Of a stretch of DNA of 64,000 nucleotides, positions 32,678-44,655 are shown piece after piece. Both the position numbers and the translations under genes were made by a program. The notes under the pieces are model-generated. The model saw only the letters and a list, made by a program, of their open reading frames with translations. It made no database searches and was not told where the DNA came from. Positions within the stretch are counted from its first letter, which is position 1, and every line of letters starts with the position of its first letter. Origin of the DNA: Ricinus communis (Eukaryota; Streptophyta; Magnoliopsida; Malpighiales; Euphorbiaceae); assembly GCF_019578655.1 (NCBI RefSeq), contig NC_063256.1, positions 23,722,005-23,786,004 of the forward strand, given 5' to 3'.

Positions 32678-35118
32678 TGTCACACCTATACTCTAAGTAT
32701 GTATTCATCCTTTTAGCATTGCATTTTCATATAGTATCTTAATTGAATTAAGGTAGTACTTAACTGTGTTTCATAATAAATAATAGTGGGACTTAATTGA
32801 AATGAAAGAAAGACGGTGGATTGAATTAGGATGAAAGAATAAAAGTTAGATGGTTCACAAATAATATAAATAATTCATTAAGGATCTAAGGGGATATTTT
32901 ATAACTAATCTTATCCTAAACTATGTCTAGAATCATCCACTCTCTACTCCTAAGTCTCGATATACATATATGTTTACACACACATTTAACATAAGAAAAG
33001 AAAAGAGAGGAATTGAGAGAGTTTCTTCATTAAACAACCTGGTCTAATCTTTTTCCAAGAGGAATTTCAAGGTTTAGCACTTTGTTAGCTATAATCTTCA
33101 TCTATAAAGGCTTTAAAGGTTATTTGGTAAGTATTATAAGAGTCTAGATTGATTTGAGTTAGGATTAGTGAGCTATATTCTTGGGTTGGATTCTTTTGAT
33201 TTTTTCAACATTTGTATTTATTTCATATCTTAAGCTAGAAAACTACGAATTAGACGTGGCTTGATGCGTAGAAAACTTTAGAGATTCCTCTATGAATTTT
33301 AGTTTTACATTTGTGCTAGTTGTGTCTATATCTTTATAGAATCAGACCATACAATTTATTGCTCATTCTGTCAAGATAGCTTGAGCTCATCATGTTAAGT
33401 TGTGCTTAACTTCTTCTATTGTTATGTAATTGAAGTGAAACGTTTTCTACATATTTTAGATTTCAATTTCTAGAAGTATATAAAAGATAAGCCTCAAATA
33501 CATCATATGTAATTCCCAATAATTTTTCAAAGTTGAGCCCAAAATCTACCCTATCATGGTTGTTGAGATAGGAATGTAAAGTTGAGTTTAAAAGCATAAT
33601 TTGCATATCATTTGGGGGCTGCATGATAAGAGAGCATAGAGGAGTATTATTTCATTGAATTGTAAGTGAAATTTATGAATTAGGTATTGAGAAAGGCAAG
33701 AAAAGTGCAATTGCAACGTAGATATTTTGTTGAGCTAGTTGGGTATAACTAAAGGCCACTTTCGGTGAGTAGATATTAAGCCTTTGCAAAGTTGATCTCT
33801 TTGATTTCAAAACTAAATATTAAACTTGGATAAAAGAAAATTTAAAGTTTTTATTTTAAGCTTATTAAATTTCAGATTGGTACTTATTTCAAAATATATT
33901 CAATTGGTTTTACAAATTTGAAGTATAATTATCAAAAGTACGTTGTATGTGTTGCAATTTACATGTGATGATTTTTACAATTCAACAAAAAGAATATTTC
34001 AGCTTTTGATAATCGATATATAATGTTAATTAAAGATCTTGCCTTTTCCTTGATGATCACAAACATTGATAGCCTTAATTTTATAGATTACACATTACTT
34101 ATATTTCACAATTATGGTGCAGTCTGATAAAGTTTCATTTTAATGTTAAAAAGAGCATTCGTACAATGCCTTTGAGCAAGTGAAAGTGTACTATGTTTTC
34201 AAGGAATGTCTCCTCACAATGATGTGTTTGAAATGTGCTGAGATTGATATATGCACATGTGATTTGTTTGTGGTTGTTAAAGCACATTAGACAACGAGGC
34301 ACTTGATTGCAGGCCGGTGAAGGGAGAATGGCCGAACCATGATAATGTAGAGGAAGAGTTAGCCATCAAGTGCGCCTAGAGTGGGCTTTTGAATGATGGT
34401 TGATTGGTGATAATGGTTGTGAGGATGGTTAAAATATATGAGACTTTTTATACCATTTAAAGTATATGTCAATAATTACTATTGCTATTTTGTATGAGTG
34501 TTAGAATAGTTTCCGTAGTGGTGTTTTCTTACTTGACAAAGATTAATTGCATGAGGAATTTGATTCACAATGTATATATTTCGCATAATTATGTGGTTTT
34601 CTTCTCCTTACAGTTATTTAAATTATTTTCTGGTTGTATATATATTCACTGAGTAATTTTATACTCATTCTACTCTTTTCATAAATTTTATTCAAGAAGC
34701 AATGCTTGATAGTAGGTGTTTGAGCTAGTAAGTGTGATTAAAGGCGAGAGTAAGGTTGGCCAACATTTCTCGTCCGAGGAGTCATATACACACTCACTAT
34801 AACTTGTAGATAAATATTCATCCTTGTTTCATACCATGGTGGTTATGTACATGTAAAAGGCTATGTTATAAAGTTAATGTTTAAAGGCAAACTTTGTATA
34901 TTAACTTATTTAATAATGTTTAATAAAGGAATTTCTAGTTATAGTCCTTAAATTAAAACATCATATTAAAAAGTTATCTATTTTTCATAATTATGATTTC
35001 AAATATGTTATTACATATATATATTTAAGTACGTTATAATTCAACTAAACTAAAAAGCTTATTCTAAGTGTTTGGTTCTAAATTTCAATCTCGGGTTATT
35101 GTGAGATGAAGTGTGACA
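32678..35118 (+). repeat. 3' LTR of the Tekay-type element
   Basis: A 2441-bp LTR with perfect 8-bp inverted ends, TGTCACAC...GTGTGACA. Its last 100 bp reappear in reverse complement at 63477-63583. Confidence 0.8.
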
Positions 35119-35768
35119 AATATACTGATTAGCCTGAATTATTTAGTTACATGCAGTTTTTATAATAGGAAAGCACTCTTTCCATAAGAATAAGAAACTA
35201 GAAACTAAATTTGAACAAATAAATAAAAAAGGATCAATAAACTAAAATCAAACCAAGAACTAGAAACGAGTTAACTAGTTTACAACTTTTGAAGTCCTAA
35301 ATTTTATAAGCCAGCATAACGAAATAACGGAAAATTTGCTTGGGCCTGCCAAATAGCACTACGACCTAAATTACTTCATTATATACTTCCCGAACATCAA
35401 AACGCTTGAAATCCCGCTTGTATTATGCTTGGATTAATCGAAAATAATATGATTTCTCCCTTACGGATGTGGATTTACGTCTCGTTCTGCTTGATCATCA
35501 AGCTAAACCCCAATGCTACCTGTCAAGCTTGTTAATTGTGTTCCCATGATTTCTTATGCCAATTCTGGTGTCATCTAGAGTCCTAGATGAACAAGGAATG
35601 ATGGAGATCCCAATGGTGCAAATCCTGAATGGGAATATTTCGGCGTGCCTCGATTCTCCTCATTCCCTCTTTCCTCATAAAGATTCATCTGCAATCATTT
35701 GGAGAATGATATCAATACTTGATTAACTAATTTTATTTCTTCGCATTCGTCAAAGTATTGGATCCGTA
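35119..35768 (-). repeat. K-repeat block, reverse
   Basis: It runs from the GCATATTATT segment through the GTTAACTAGTTTAC palindrome variant near 35273 to the hairpin at about 35700. It ends at GTATTGGATCCG. Confidence 0.8.
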
Positions 35769-36007
35769 TGATGTGAACCTTGGCAACTCGTGACAAGACC
35801 CAATATGCGAAATTGGAATAAGATCTCCAAGAAAGCTAAATCTGAGCTTTGATAACCTTAAAACTCATAGATAACTTGTATCTTGATTCTTGGTATAAGA
35901 AAGATTGTTAACGCCACACTCAAGAAAGGTAGAAGGTAAGTGATAAGTTGATGTTGAACACTACATTCAAGAAAGGTAGAAGGTAAGTATTAAGTCAATG
36001 TTGAACA
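35769..36007 (-). repeat. CRM-like LTR fragment
   Basis: It begins TGATGTGAACCTTGGC, exactly like the solo LTR at 59314, but is cut off after about 240 bp. A 58-bp piece (CAAGAAAGGTAGAAGGTAAGT) is duplicated at its right end. K-repeat orientation flips across it. Confidence 0.7.
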
Positions 36008-36377
36008 CTAAATACTTGAGGCAAGTGAGTATATTATTTTAGTTTTCTAACTTACAAAAAATCAAGTTATGGATTCTTTCAAGAACTCTGTAGACTTATC
36101 AAGGCTCGCGCTACTGAATCACGTCCTTCCTTTCTTTTGCATTCTCTGTCTACCTCTGTATTTATAGCAATTCTACTTGACCCTTATGCTTAGTCGTTTG
36201 GAAGAAAACAAAGAACTTATGATTTATATCCTTATCGGATATGAAATCCTACCTGCATTTTCTTTTTATTCGTTTCTTTGTATGCCCCTTCGTCTAGTAT
36301 GATGGTTTGATTTTATTTTGGGAGCATAAACACGACTGTTGAGTCAAAACGCATGGAAGCGGCAATCATAGGCACCG
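36008..36377 (+). repeat. K-repeat block, forward
   Basis: It runs from the TACTTGAGGC segment to GGCACCG, where an LTR fragment interrupts it. Confidence 0.8.
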
Positions 36378-37152
36378 GGTGGAGCTGGCTGGACGGATTA
36401 TCTATTTATGAAAATACTCAATTAATAAGATATTCTTAATTTTTTTAGATCTAGACTCCTAGATTAGACTGCCTAAGAGATTTAGACTCGGAGATTCTAT
36501 CGAAAATTCGGCAGAACCTCCTCTAAAATATGGACATTTATGCCCCGTTACTTCGAATATTCTGCAATTAATTAACGAGAGTTGGGCCATCAAAACTACA
36601 TTATTTTTCTCAACTCCCCAACACACCACAGATCACAATTAATTATGGACAGTCCGATAATAATATTTATTTTGACAAACAACCCACATAAAATTTTCCG
36701 GCATTTAAACTAATCTAACCCAACCACATCTACAATAAAATAGAACAATAATTAATCATACCAATTAATTTATAATATTTATATCTAAGTCATAATTAAC
36801 TAAATCTAATTATATTAAATTATCTATAATTGATAATTAATAGCAGCAATATTTTCTAAAATTATAAAATAATTTTTAAGGTCCTAATAAAATTATACTG
36901 AGCCAAAAATCCAAAATTCTGCCCGTCTGAAAAACACCAGGGTCCGAAAGCCGATATTGCCAACGGTGTCGGAATTCAAATCCGGCAGCGTAAGTGGGAG
37001 GCGGCGGAGGAAGGAAGGGAAAGAGGAAGGAAGGAGAAGGAGAAGAAGAAAAGGGAGGGAAGGAAAAAAGAAATATTTTTTAGTTCAATATTATTTAATT
37101 TAATTTAATTTTTATTTAATTAATTTTTTTATTATTATTATTAGGGTATTAC
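36378..37152 (-). repeat. LTR fragment (TGTAATACCC family)
   Basis: On the minus strand it starts TGTAATACCC at 37152 and runs leftwards. It includes GAGTTGAGAAAAATAATGTAG and GAGGTTCTGCC, both shared with 44656-44830. It is truncated at 36378. A strong purine tract (GGAAGG repeats) lies at 37010-37078, and the stretch around 36740-36900 is extremely AT-rich. Confidence 0.6.
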
Positions 37153-37697
37153 AAGTTCTATTTTGATTCTTATGGTTACTTGTATGGAAAAGAAAAAAGA
37201 ACTTTTGATTTCTTTCCTTATCGAATCTGAAATCCTACCTATGTTCTCATCTTATTCGTTTCTTTTGTTCCTCTTTGTCTACTATGATGCTTTAGTTTTA
37301 TTTGGGGAGCATAAACATGACTTTTAAGTGAAAGCACGTGGAAACAACAATCTTAGGCACCGATTCAATGCATGGATGAATGCGAAGAAAGAATATCAGT
37401 TGATTGAGTATTGATGTCATTCTCTGTATGATTTCCAATGTATCTTTTGGAGGAATGAGGAAATGATGAGAATCGAGGTACGCCCAAATATTCCAATTTA
37501 GGATTTGCTCCATTGGGATCTCCATCATTCCTTGTTCCTCTAGGCACAAGGATTCCTGATGAAATAAGGATTGGCATAAGGAATCATGGGAACACAATTG
37601 ACAAGTTAGACCGGTGGCTTAGCTTGATGATGAAGCAAGACGAGATGTAAATGCATGCTTGTAAGGGAGAAATCATGTTGTTTTCGAGTAATCCAAG
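37153..37697 (+). repeat. K-repeat block, forward
   Basis: It resumes mid-unit and continues in register to ATCCAAG at 37697, where the plus-strand Athila LTR begins. Confidence 0.8.
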
Positions 37698-39200
37698 TGA
37701 TATCCTTGATATTATACATGTTTGCATGCTTGATTTTGAGTTGTTTTAAGTGCAAATTATGTGTTTTTGTATTAGAATCACCCAGTTTTAGTTTCCTTTG
37801 TGTCTTACGTGTTTTTCTAGGTACATCATCAAAGATAGAGAGAAATCGGATCAAAATCAGGAAGAAACGGACGAATCGGGCACGTTAGACTGTTCAACCG
37901 CTCTGCGAATAGGTCCGTGCTGAGAAGCACGGTTAGGGTCAAAGGGCGTGCTGAAATTCCTTACCCATGGCGAGAAGAAACAATTTTCAACATTGTTCCT
38001 AAGAGTAATACGGCCTAGGAGCATGCCCGTGCTGAGCAGCATGGCCCAAATCCAAGCCGTGCTAAAAGAAGGCCAGATGTATAATTTTAGACCAACACAA
38101 CATGGATCCAGGCTGTGCTAGTCAGAACGGCCCAGGTCCAAGCTGTGTTGGATCCCAAAGCCTGATTTAAAAGAAAAGAGAAAGGGGATTCTAGAGGGAG
38201 AGAACTTTAGGGTATTCAAGACAGACTTTGAGAGTAACCTTCGAGACAATCAAAAAAAGGAGAACAGAGACGAATTCCACTTCAACATCATCCAGATAGC
38301 TGTTCTTAAGGATTGGATTGAAGATTCAAAGGAAAGAAGGAGGAGATCTTGAGCTGTAGAGATTGGATTCAGAGTTATTCAAGAGGGGATAGCATTTCCA
38401 CCATTTGAGAAAAGAGTGTACATGTTCTTTTCGATTCTTATTTACCTTATATTTGATTCTTGTATTAGTTTAATTATGAACATATGTAACTAATCTTATT
38501 AAACCCATTTAGGGGTGATATTTAGCTATACTAGGCTCATTTTATGCTTAATTGATTTCGTTAATGATTTAAGATTGTAGTTTTATTCAAGCATAATAAA
38601 ATCTATTGTTTCTTCTTCATTGTTGAATCAATTTGAGAATTCCTTTGTAATTGAAAAATTCAATTGAGTTTGGACAACTGCCTATGTGATTAAGTGATTT
38701 GCATCTTAGAGATAAGTGTAATAACTTACTGGAATAAGAACTAGATATTATTATTAGTGATAATTTAGAAATTAATGCTATTCTAAAATCAATTGTTAGA
38801 AAGAGATTCCAACTTTAGATCTTTAGGATTAGGAATTGGTTAACTTGAGAGAGAGGCCAACTCATTTAAGAAATTATCCACAGATCGTAATTCTTAATCA
38901 ATCAATTCATAAATTATAATTTTTAAGCCAGCTAGCATAAGAGATCCCCAACTAGGTTAACTCCTCTCATTGTCTTTTTCAAACTTTCATTATCTTTGTT
39001 AAAATTTAGTTATCATTTGCATTCTCAATTATTTTTAGTTAATGATCTTCACCACCTTTTAATTGGTTAGATAATAGGAATAGCGTACTAGCAGTAGCTT
39101 CTCAGTTACCGTGGGATACGATATTGATACTTGCCATAGCTAGATTACATTCGATAGGTGCACTTGCCTGTAGATTATTAGTCGTGTTTAGCTCGCATCA
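37698..39200 (+). repeat. Athila-type 5' LTR
   Basis: A 1503-bp LTR, TGATATCC...TCGCATCA. A cluster of CCGTGCTG/AGCACGG motifs lies at 37915-38150. It is the best full-length reference copy for the related LTRs at 5713, 30487 and 60928. Confidence 0.85.
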
Positions 39201-39206
39201 AGTCTT

Positions 39207-39224
39207 TGGCACCGTTGTCGGGAA
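39207..39224 (+). other. Primer-binding site, Athila type
   Basis: TGGCACCGTTGTCGGGAA, six bases after the LTR end. It resembles the Athila primer site TGGCGCCGTTGCCGGGGA, usually attributed to tRNA-Asp, with three changes. Confidence 0.75.
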
Positions 39225-39358
39225 ATTGTTTTGAGAAATAATGTGAATTGTGTGTTCTTGTTAATTTAGCCATTTATTCTTTGTTCTTTCTTTATTTTTG
39301 TTTGATATTATTCTCTTATTCATTTGTGTTGTTCGCTATTTGTTATTTCAAGTATTGT

Positions 39359-41783
39359 ATGATCAGGAGGTCCAATCCTGATCTAGTAAACCCTCTACCA
39401 GAACTAGAGCGATCCCTCAGGCAGTTGAGGAAGCGGTTAAACATAGAGGAGGAAGAGATTCAGGTTGGAAAAAACGTAGACGAGAATGAATGGGAAGACA
39501 CTAGAGTGGAGATGGAATACACCAACGACAACAATGAGAATAACGAGACGATTTATGATTTAATGAGACCATCGCTGGAGGGAACGTGAACTTGCATTAC
39601 AAGACCTGCTGTCGCCGTCAATAATTTTGAAATAAAGCCTAATGTGATTCAGATGGTGCAACAAACGGTTCAGTTCAGAGGCTTGCTCGATAAGGATCCT
39701 AACATGCATATACCGAGTTTCTTGGAGATTTGTGATACCTTCAAGATTAATGGCACAACAGAAGATGCAATCATCTCCGCTTGTTTCGATTTTCTTTGAG
39801 GGATAGAGCAAAGCGGTGGCTACTGTAGCACCCCAACTCAAACATCCAATTGTATAGCAACATATATATAATTAACTTTATAAATATAATTTATTACTTA
39901 GTTATAATATACATTCATACAATTTAAGTGGCATAACATACTTAATATACATAAGGAATATTTATACATTAGTTTAATTCACACAAGTACCCAAAATGCC
40001 CCAATGCTTGAGATAACTCCTCTAGCCCACCTGATAATATTGAATGATGCAAAGAGAGCAATGCACAGCTAAGGCTATCTACAACTGCATTAACCTGGAA
40101 AAGATTGCTAAGGAATGAGCTAGCGACTCAATAAGCATTTAATTTACTAAACTGTAGTATTTTAGGCTAGACTTATCAAGTCTTTATCAAATACAGAAAA
40201 TTATATCAATACTTAACTGATAATCACAAAATCAACCATATCTTCTATTCTCATAGACAAATAATTTCATCTCATATAATGCAAATAATCTCAAACTCAA
40301 CCAAGTCAAATAATTCAATTCCACATTATTTCTATCAAATTAGGATCAGATGACTTATCCTCACATTTCCTTACATTTTCAAATTTCAGTGACCACTTGA
40401 CAAGACTATCCGCTCGGCTTAGTCTTGCCATCTCACATACTCAGGTAGCTATCCGCCCGGCTCAGCTTTCCCGATCACACAATATCAATTTAAGAGTCAT
40501 CAATCCTTAATCACAATCAATTCACTTCACAACACATCACAATCAATTCACTTTACAACAGGCCATAAACATAACCAATATCAACTCAGTCAACCAAGAG
40601 ATTATCAAGTAATCAAATGTAGCAGTTCCTACTTAATATACACAAAGTTCAGTCTATTAAATACTTACAAAAAATTTATAGGATAACAAAGTAAATTCAT
40701 TGTGACAGCTACAGTCGCTACCTCTACACACTATCAGTACTTGGGATTTTTGGGTAGAAAAATTTATGTTTAAGTACTTTCCTCCCTCTAAAACTATTAA
40801 ACTTAGAAATGACATATCTTCTTTGTGCAGTTTGATGATGAGTCTATGTACGATACCTGGGAGAGATATAAGGACCTACTTAGATGCTACCCTCACCATA
40901 GAGTACCAATCTGGTTACAGGTACAAACTTTTTATACTGGTTTGAATTTGGCTACTAAGCAGATGGTAGATGCATCTACAAGTGGTTCTTTAAGCAACAT
41001 GACACTAGAGCAAGCCCAAAGCTTAATAGAGAAGATGGCCACAAATAATTACTAGTGGTACACTATTAGGATCAGGACAGTAGGAGACTGTACCCTAGTT
41101 AGATGCCACTGCAGCCTTAGCGGCTCAAGTGGATTTGTTGTCTAATAAGATTGATTAGCTCCAACTGCCTGTCCAATCAGCTTAAATAGGCTGTGAGTTT
41201 TGTCTGGTCCGCATTGTAGTAGCAACTGTATAACAGGAGGTATGTTTAATTCCTCTTTTTCATCTAACCATAAACAGATGGACTATATGGGGAGTCAGTC
41301 TAGGCAGCAGAACAACCCGTCCAGCAACACCTACAATCCGGGATGGAGAAACCATCCGAGCTTGGGATGGAGGAACAATAACAACTAGGGGCCACTAGGA
41401 TTTCAACAACTACATCAACAACCACAACAATCTGTTCTCCCACCTCAGTCTCCTCAGACTCAAGAGAAAAAGCCTAACTTAGAGAAGCTGATGATGAAGT
41501 TTGTGTCCACTTTAGAGACCAGATTCTAGTAGATGGATGCAGCCCTTAGAAATCAATACGCCTCCATTGAGAACTTGGAGAATCAGATTGGCTAGATTTC
41601 TAAGATGATGGCTGAGAGGCAGCCAGGGACTTTGCCTAGTAATATGGAGTCCAACCCAAGAGAGCACGTGAAGGCTATCACTTTGCGATCAGGTAAGCAA
41701 CTATCTAGTTCTATTCCTACTCCTGATGATGATGATGTTGTGCAGGTAGATTCTGATAGGAAAGATGGAGATAGCAAGGCTAT
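39359..41783 (+). pseudogene. Athila gag, first copy, interrupted by a solo LTR
   Basis: The likely ATG is at 39359 (MIRRSNPDLVNPLPE), after a splice-like TTATTTCAAG. The acidic N-terminus is followed by the capsid-like region (NNFEIKPNVIQMVQQTVQF, then DPNMHIPSFLEICDTF). It is split at 39823/40708 by the solo LTR. Gag resumes with FMFKYFPPSKTIKLRND, TWERYKDLLRCYPHH and LNLATKQMVDA. The knuckle has lost its first part but keeps GPHCSSNC. The EHVKAITLRSGKQL stretch lies at about 41665-41705. There is a frameshift near 39770 and several TAG codons at positions where sister copies have Gln. Confidence 0.8.
39824..40707 (-). mobile_element. Solo LTR nested in Athila gag, target duplication GCTAC
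   Basis: An 884-bp sequence, TGTAGCACCCC...ATTGTGACA, flanked by GCTAC at 39819-39823 and 40708-40712. The gag frame can be followed on both sides. The end GGGGTGCTACA on the minus strand resembles the 3' end of the solo LTR at 9728-12037, so the minus orientation is more likely. Confidence 0.85.
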
Positions 41784-41834
41784 GGTGCACTTGCCTGTAG
41801 ATTGTTAGTCGTGTTTAGCGAACCATCAAGTTTT

Positions 41835-41852
41835 TGGCACTGTTGCCGGGGA
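41835..41852 (+). other. Primer-binding site, Athila type
   Basis: TGGCACTGTTGCCGGGGA, six bases after the LTR tail ending CCATCA at 41828. It is closer to the Athila consensus than the site at 39207. Confidence 0.8.
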
Positions 41853-41988
41853 CTTTAGTTTGAGAAATATTATGAACTGTGTGTTCTTATTAATTTAGCC
41901 ATTTATTCTTTATTGTTTATTTGTTTTTTGTTTGATTTTATTCTTTTATTCATTTGTGTTGTTGGTTATTTGTTGTTTCAGGTAGTGT

Positions 41989-43600
41989 ATGACTAGGAGG
42001 TCCAATCCTGATCTAGTAGACCTTCTACCAGAACCAGAGCAATCGAACATAGAGGAGGAAGACAGTTAGGTTGGGAAATTTATAGACGAGAGTAAACCAG
42101 AAGACACTACAGTAGAGATGGTAGATGCCAATGACAACATGAGAATAACCAGGCAATGTATGATTTTGCAAAACCATCACAGGAGGGGACACGAACATGC
42201 ATTTCGAGACTGGCGGTTGCTGTCAATAATTTTGAAATAAAGCCTAATGTGATTCAGATGGTGCAGCAAACAGTTCAATTTGGAGGCTTGCCAGATAAGG
42301 ATCCTAACGCACATATAGCGAGTTTCTTAGAGATTTATGATACCTTCAAGACTAATGGGACAACAAATGATGCAATTCATCTCTACTTGTTTCCATTTTC
42401 TTTGAGGGATAGAGCAAAGCAGTGACTACAGTCACTGCCTCCAAACAATATCACTACTTGTGATTCTTTGGCAGAGAAATTTCTCTTTAAGTACTTTCCT
42501 CCCTCTAAAACTGCTAAACTTAGAAATGACATATCTTCTTTTATGTAGTTTGAAGATGAGTCAATGTATGACACTTGGGAAGGTACAAAGACCTACTGCG
42601 ATGATGCCCACACCATGGACTACTAATCTCACAGGTACAAACTTTTTATAATGGTTTGAATTTGGCTACTAAGCAGATGGTAGACATAGTTGCAGGTGGT
42701 TCTTTGAGCAGCAAGACACCAAAGCAAGGCAAAAGCTTGATAGAGGAGATAGCCACAAATAATTACTTGTGGCACACTACTAGGAGCAGGACGGGACGTC
42801 AAGAGAGTGTACACTATGTGGATGCCACTACAGCCTTGGGGCCTCAAGTAGAGTTATTATCTAAGAAAATTGATCTACTCCAGATGCATGTCCAAGCAGC
42901 TCAAGCAAGTTGTGAGTTTTGTGGTGGCCCACATTTTAGTAGTAATTGTATATTGGGAGGTATGTTTGCTTCTTCTTCATCTAACCATGAACAAGTGGAC
43001 TATATGGGGAGTCAGCTTGGGCAGCAGAACAACCCGTATAGTAACACTTATAATCCGGGATGGAGAATCATCTGAACTTAGGATGGAGAAAAAACAATAA
43101 CCAGGGGCTACCAGGGTTTTAGCGACAACATCAGCAGCTGTAATAATATGTTCTCCCATCTCAATCTCCTCAGACTCAAGAGAAAAAGCCTAACTTAGAA
43201 GAGTTGATGATGAAGTTTGTGTCCACTTCAAAGACCAGGTTCCAGTAGACGGATGCGGTTCTTAGAAATCAATTTAGAACTTGAAGAATCAGATAGGTAA
43301 GGTTTCTAAGATGTTGACTGAGAGGTAGCTAGGGACTTTGCCTAGCAATGCAGAGTCCAACCCGAGAGAGCACGTGAAGGCTATCACTTTATGATCAGGT
43401 AAGTAACTATCTATTTCTATTCCTATTCCTATTCCTAATGATGATGATGTTGTGTAGGTAGATTTAGATAAGAAAGATGGAGATAACAAGACAATGGAGC
43501 AAGAGAAGGTAGAGGGCAAGAAGAAGAGTCCTTTGAGGGAATACCAGTCGCCGATCCCATATCCTGCCAAGTTGAAGTAGGAGAAAGTCGATCAGTAGTT
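41989..43600 (+). pseudogene. Athila gag, second copy
   Basis: The ATG at 41989 (MTRRSNPDLVDLLPEPE) follows TTGTTTCAG, a good splice acceptor. The frame shifts near 42060 and is clearest from 42156 (IKPNVIQMVQQTVQF, FLEIYDTFKTNGTTNDAIH, LFPFSLRDRAKQ), then from 42656 (LNLATKQMVDIVAGGSL). The zinc knuckle CEFCGGPHFSSNC (near 42910-42950) is intact in the CX2CX3HX4C pattern. The C-terminal part has LGTLPSNAESNPREHVKAIT. Numerous TAG stops sit at Gln positions (for example 43248, 43327, 43580 and 43595) and one TGA replaces a Trp at about 42423. Confidence 0.8.
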
Positions 43601-44655
43601 CGACAAGTTTCTTGACTTGTTTAAACAACTGCAAATTAACTTGCCTTTTATTGAAGTGATTTTGCAGATGCCTAAGTATGTAAAGTTCTTAAAGGAGATT
43701 CTTAGCAACAAGAGGAAGTTAGAGGACTTGGCGATCGTGACCCTAAATAAGGAGTGTCCGGCTATACTTCAAGAATAAATTGCCATAGAGTTTATTTACC
43801 AAGTTGGGCCTGGGTGAGACTAAACCCACTAGGATGAGCATATAGTTAGTTAATAGGACTATTAAGGATCCTAGGGGTTTTGTAGAGGATGTACTTGTTA
43901 AGGTTGAAAATTTTATATTTCCTATTGACTTTGTGATCATGGACATGGACAGCGACAGTAATGTACCTCTGATTCTAGGTCGACCTTTGCTTGCAACGTC
44001 TAGGGCTATTATAGATGTTTATGATGGAAAGCTTGAACTTAGGGTAGGGGATGAAACTGTCACTTTTGATTTGAATAGTTCTGTGAGACAGTCCTTAGAT
44101 CATGATGATACTATGTTTTCTATTGATGTATTGATGATGTTCTTGATACACAGTTGCAGGAGATATTGCTTGATGATCCTTTACAAGTTGCGTTGCAGGC
44201 AGAGGATGAGCATGAGCTATCCAATGAGAGTGTGTTGGAGTAGCTTGTATTTTTGTTAGCTAATGAACCAAGTAAGAATACTGATAAGTTTGTTGAGATT
44301 GACACGGTAAGTGTGCAGAAATTGAGGCCATCACTTGAGGAACCACCAGTCCTTAAGTTGTAAGAGCTCTCATAGCATCTCAACTATGCATATCTGGATG
44401 AGGACAATAGGTTGCCTATCATTCTAGTAGCGGACTTGACACCCGAGGAGGGAGATGACTTTAGCCTCTTTTAGGAAGTACTAGAAGGTGTTTGCTTGGA
44501 TAATTGTTAAGATTCTTGGGATTAGTCCTAGCTATTACTCGCACAAGATCCTTATGGAGGACAGTTATAAGCTAGTGGTGCAACCACAGCGCAGACTGAA
44601 GTCGAACATGAAGGAAGTAGTTAAAAAGGAGGTAATTAAACTTCTTAATGCCTGT
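43600..44655 (+). pseudogene. Athila protease and RT start, active site deleted
   Basis: It continues from gag with QLQINLPFIEVILQMPKY and KFLKEILSNKRK. The aspartic protease follows, but the stretch that should carry the catalytic D-L-G-A is missing. The sequence jumps from PAILQ (about 43775) to FIYQVGPG. The downstream half of protease is clear (VPLILGRPLLATSRAIIDVY at about 43963-44022, ELRVGDETVTF). The RT start has KILGISPSYYSHKILME and MKEVVKKEVIKLLN (44500-44645). The catalytic RT core is absent. Confidence 0.75.

Larger units (their letters stand above)
32395..35118 (+). mobile_element. Tekay/Del-type chromovirus, 3' end only
   Basis: It holds the last 90 codons of an integrase with a chromodomain, then a purine-rich tract (AAGGTAGGGAAAA, 32664-32676), then a complete 3' LTR. 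The upstream pol, gag and 5' LTR are gone. K-repeat on the left stops at a different unit position from where it restarts on the right, so this is not a simple insertion. Confidence 0.75.
37698..41783 (+). mobile_element. Athila element, 5' part (LTR and gag)
   Basis: A plus-strand 5' LTR, primer-binding site and gag. It breaks off at 41783, within the segment downstream of the gag knuckle, where the LTR tail of a second Athila copy is joined. A solo LTR (39824-40707) is nested in gag. The left flank is CCAAG (37693-37697); no matching right flank was found. Confidence 0.8.
41784..44655 (+). mobile_element. Athila element, second copy (LTR tail, gag, protease, start of RT)
   Basis: It begins with only the last 45 bp of an Athila LTR (41784-41828), then has its own primer-binding site, gag, protease and the first 50 or so codons of RT. 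RT stops at about 44655, where an unrelated LTR fragment begins. The env-like part at 46134-47639 and 54587-55262 probably belongs to this copy. Confidence 0.75.

Noticed and set aside
37298..37597. Recurring frame of up to about 100 codons in K-repeat units, ending VFMLPK or similar (also 13347-13607, 56240-56425, 62121-62351)
   Set aside because: The frame is broken differently in each unit and there is no excess of silent changes that I can see. I treat it as noncoding repeat read by chance, though a dN/dS test would settle it.
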